Source: Loripinus fragilis (Eukaryota > Mollusca > Bivalvia > Lucinida > Lucinidae). Taken from it: DNA of 64,000 bases. The stretch lies in assembly GCA_964019695.1 (NCBI GenBank), contig OZ026520.1:27810120-27874119 (forward strand), given 5' to 3'. The notes beneath the pieces are model-generated. The model was given only the letters and a program-made list of their open reading frames with translations. It made no database searches and was not told the DNA's origin. Each line of letters starts with the position of its first letter. Position 1 is the first letter of the stretch. Both the position numbers and the translations under genes were made by a program. Below, in pieces: positions 63,453-64,000 of the stretch.

Positions 63453-63512
63453 GTAAGTATTGTAGTATCACTGTATTGCTATATACTGATGTAACACAGT
63501 CTCATTGTGTGA

Positions 63513-63640
63513 CAGTATCATTGCAATTCGGTATCATTGCAATTCAGTATCATTGCAATTCAGTATCATTGCAATTCAGTATCATTGCAATTCTGTATCA
63601 TTGCAATTCAGTATCATTGCAATTCAGTATCACTGCATCA
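63513..63640 (+). repeat. 16-bp minisatellite, about 8 copies
   Basis: Unit cagtatcattgcaatt, 60 bp after the exon-17 donor. Confidence 0.9.
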
Positions 63641-63743
63641 CAAGGTTATGTAGTAAAGCATCATAAGCTCACTCATAGGTTTGGATAAAAAAGAATTTTT
63701 GAGCGGAAAATTGTAAATATATTTTCTTACCAATCAGTTTTAA

Positions 63744-64000
63744 TATATACTCCTCAAAATAATTGAAGGACCAATGCTATCAATTATAACATTGATGCAT
63801 TTTGCGTAGAACGTATTTTGAAGACCAATTTTACAATCAAGCCTAAATTTTTTGGACATCTTTGACGCCCAATTGTCAAGTGAAACGGCAAAGAGAAAAT
63901 GATTGAAAATGATACTAACAAGGATTTTTCGTCATTTCAAAACTTGACCTGAATGCATTTGAATGTCATTTTTTGTGTATGATCCATGGACCACAGAATT
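63744..64000. mobile_element. Second copy of the 62245 element, cut by the window end
   Basis: Starts tactcctcaaaataattgaa and follows the first copy closely to the end of the window. Confidence 0.82.

Noticed and set aside
63476..63688. 70-codon repetitive frame after exon 17
   Set aside because: Translation of the 16-bp minisatellite.

Overview
The window is animal genomic DNA, most likely from a mollusc and probably a bivalve. The evidence is a single host gene cut into small exons with GT-AG introns, dense MITEs and tRNA-derived SINEs, a Ty3/gypsy element with a copia-like domain order, and a Penelope-like retroelement of the permuted type. The species is inferred; nothing in the sequence names it.

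Host gene. Seventeen coding exons on the + strand (1973-63452) join in one frame into about 755 codons of a TBK1/IKK-epsilon family kinase: N-lobe, HRD and DFG motifs, the activation-loop serine, a ubiquitin-like domain and the scaffold/dimerisation coiled coil. The start codon is inside the window. The last short exon and the stop lie beyond position 64000. Introns range from about 0.8 kb to 17.8 kb.

Most unusual feature. At four places the gene's own splice junctions are tandemly duplicated. The acceptor and first part of exon 2 occur 17 times (16 decoys upstream of the real exon). The donor end of exon 3 is duplicated once. The donor end of exon 7 occurs 7 times. The whole of exon 14, with acceptor and donor, occurs 26 times, separated by only 14 bases. 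Exon 14 is 102 nt and symmetric (phase 2-2), so extra copies joined by long-range splicing would keep the frame.

Intron 4 (14597-32410) holds a nest of elements. A minus-strand 3' fragment of a Penelope-like element was hit by a minus-strand Ty3/gypsy-type LTR element (15271-29385, LTRs almost identical, integrase upstream of reverse transcriptase as in the Gmr1 group). That element was then hit, inside gag, by a head-to-tail dimer of the same Penelope-like family (20490-27922). The Penelope-like protein has GIY-YIG before RT and four in-frame TGA codons at positions where I expect cysteine, which suggests a selenoprotein-coding (Naiad-type) element.

The remaining introns hold many non-autonomous DNA transposons, several with visible terminal inverted repeats or nested in each other. 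They also hold three tRNA-headed SINE families, about 12 copies of a palindromic hairpin module whose arms co-vary between copies, degenerate satellites of about 150 bp, very long C runs, and one interrupted minus-strand CxxC gene fragment near 12.1-12.8 kb.
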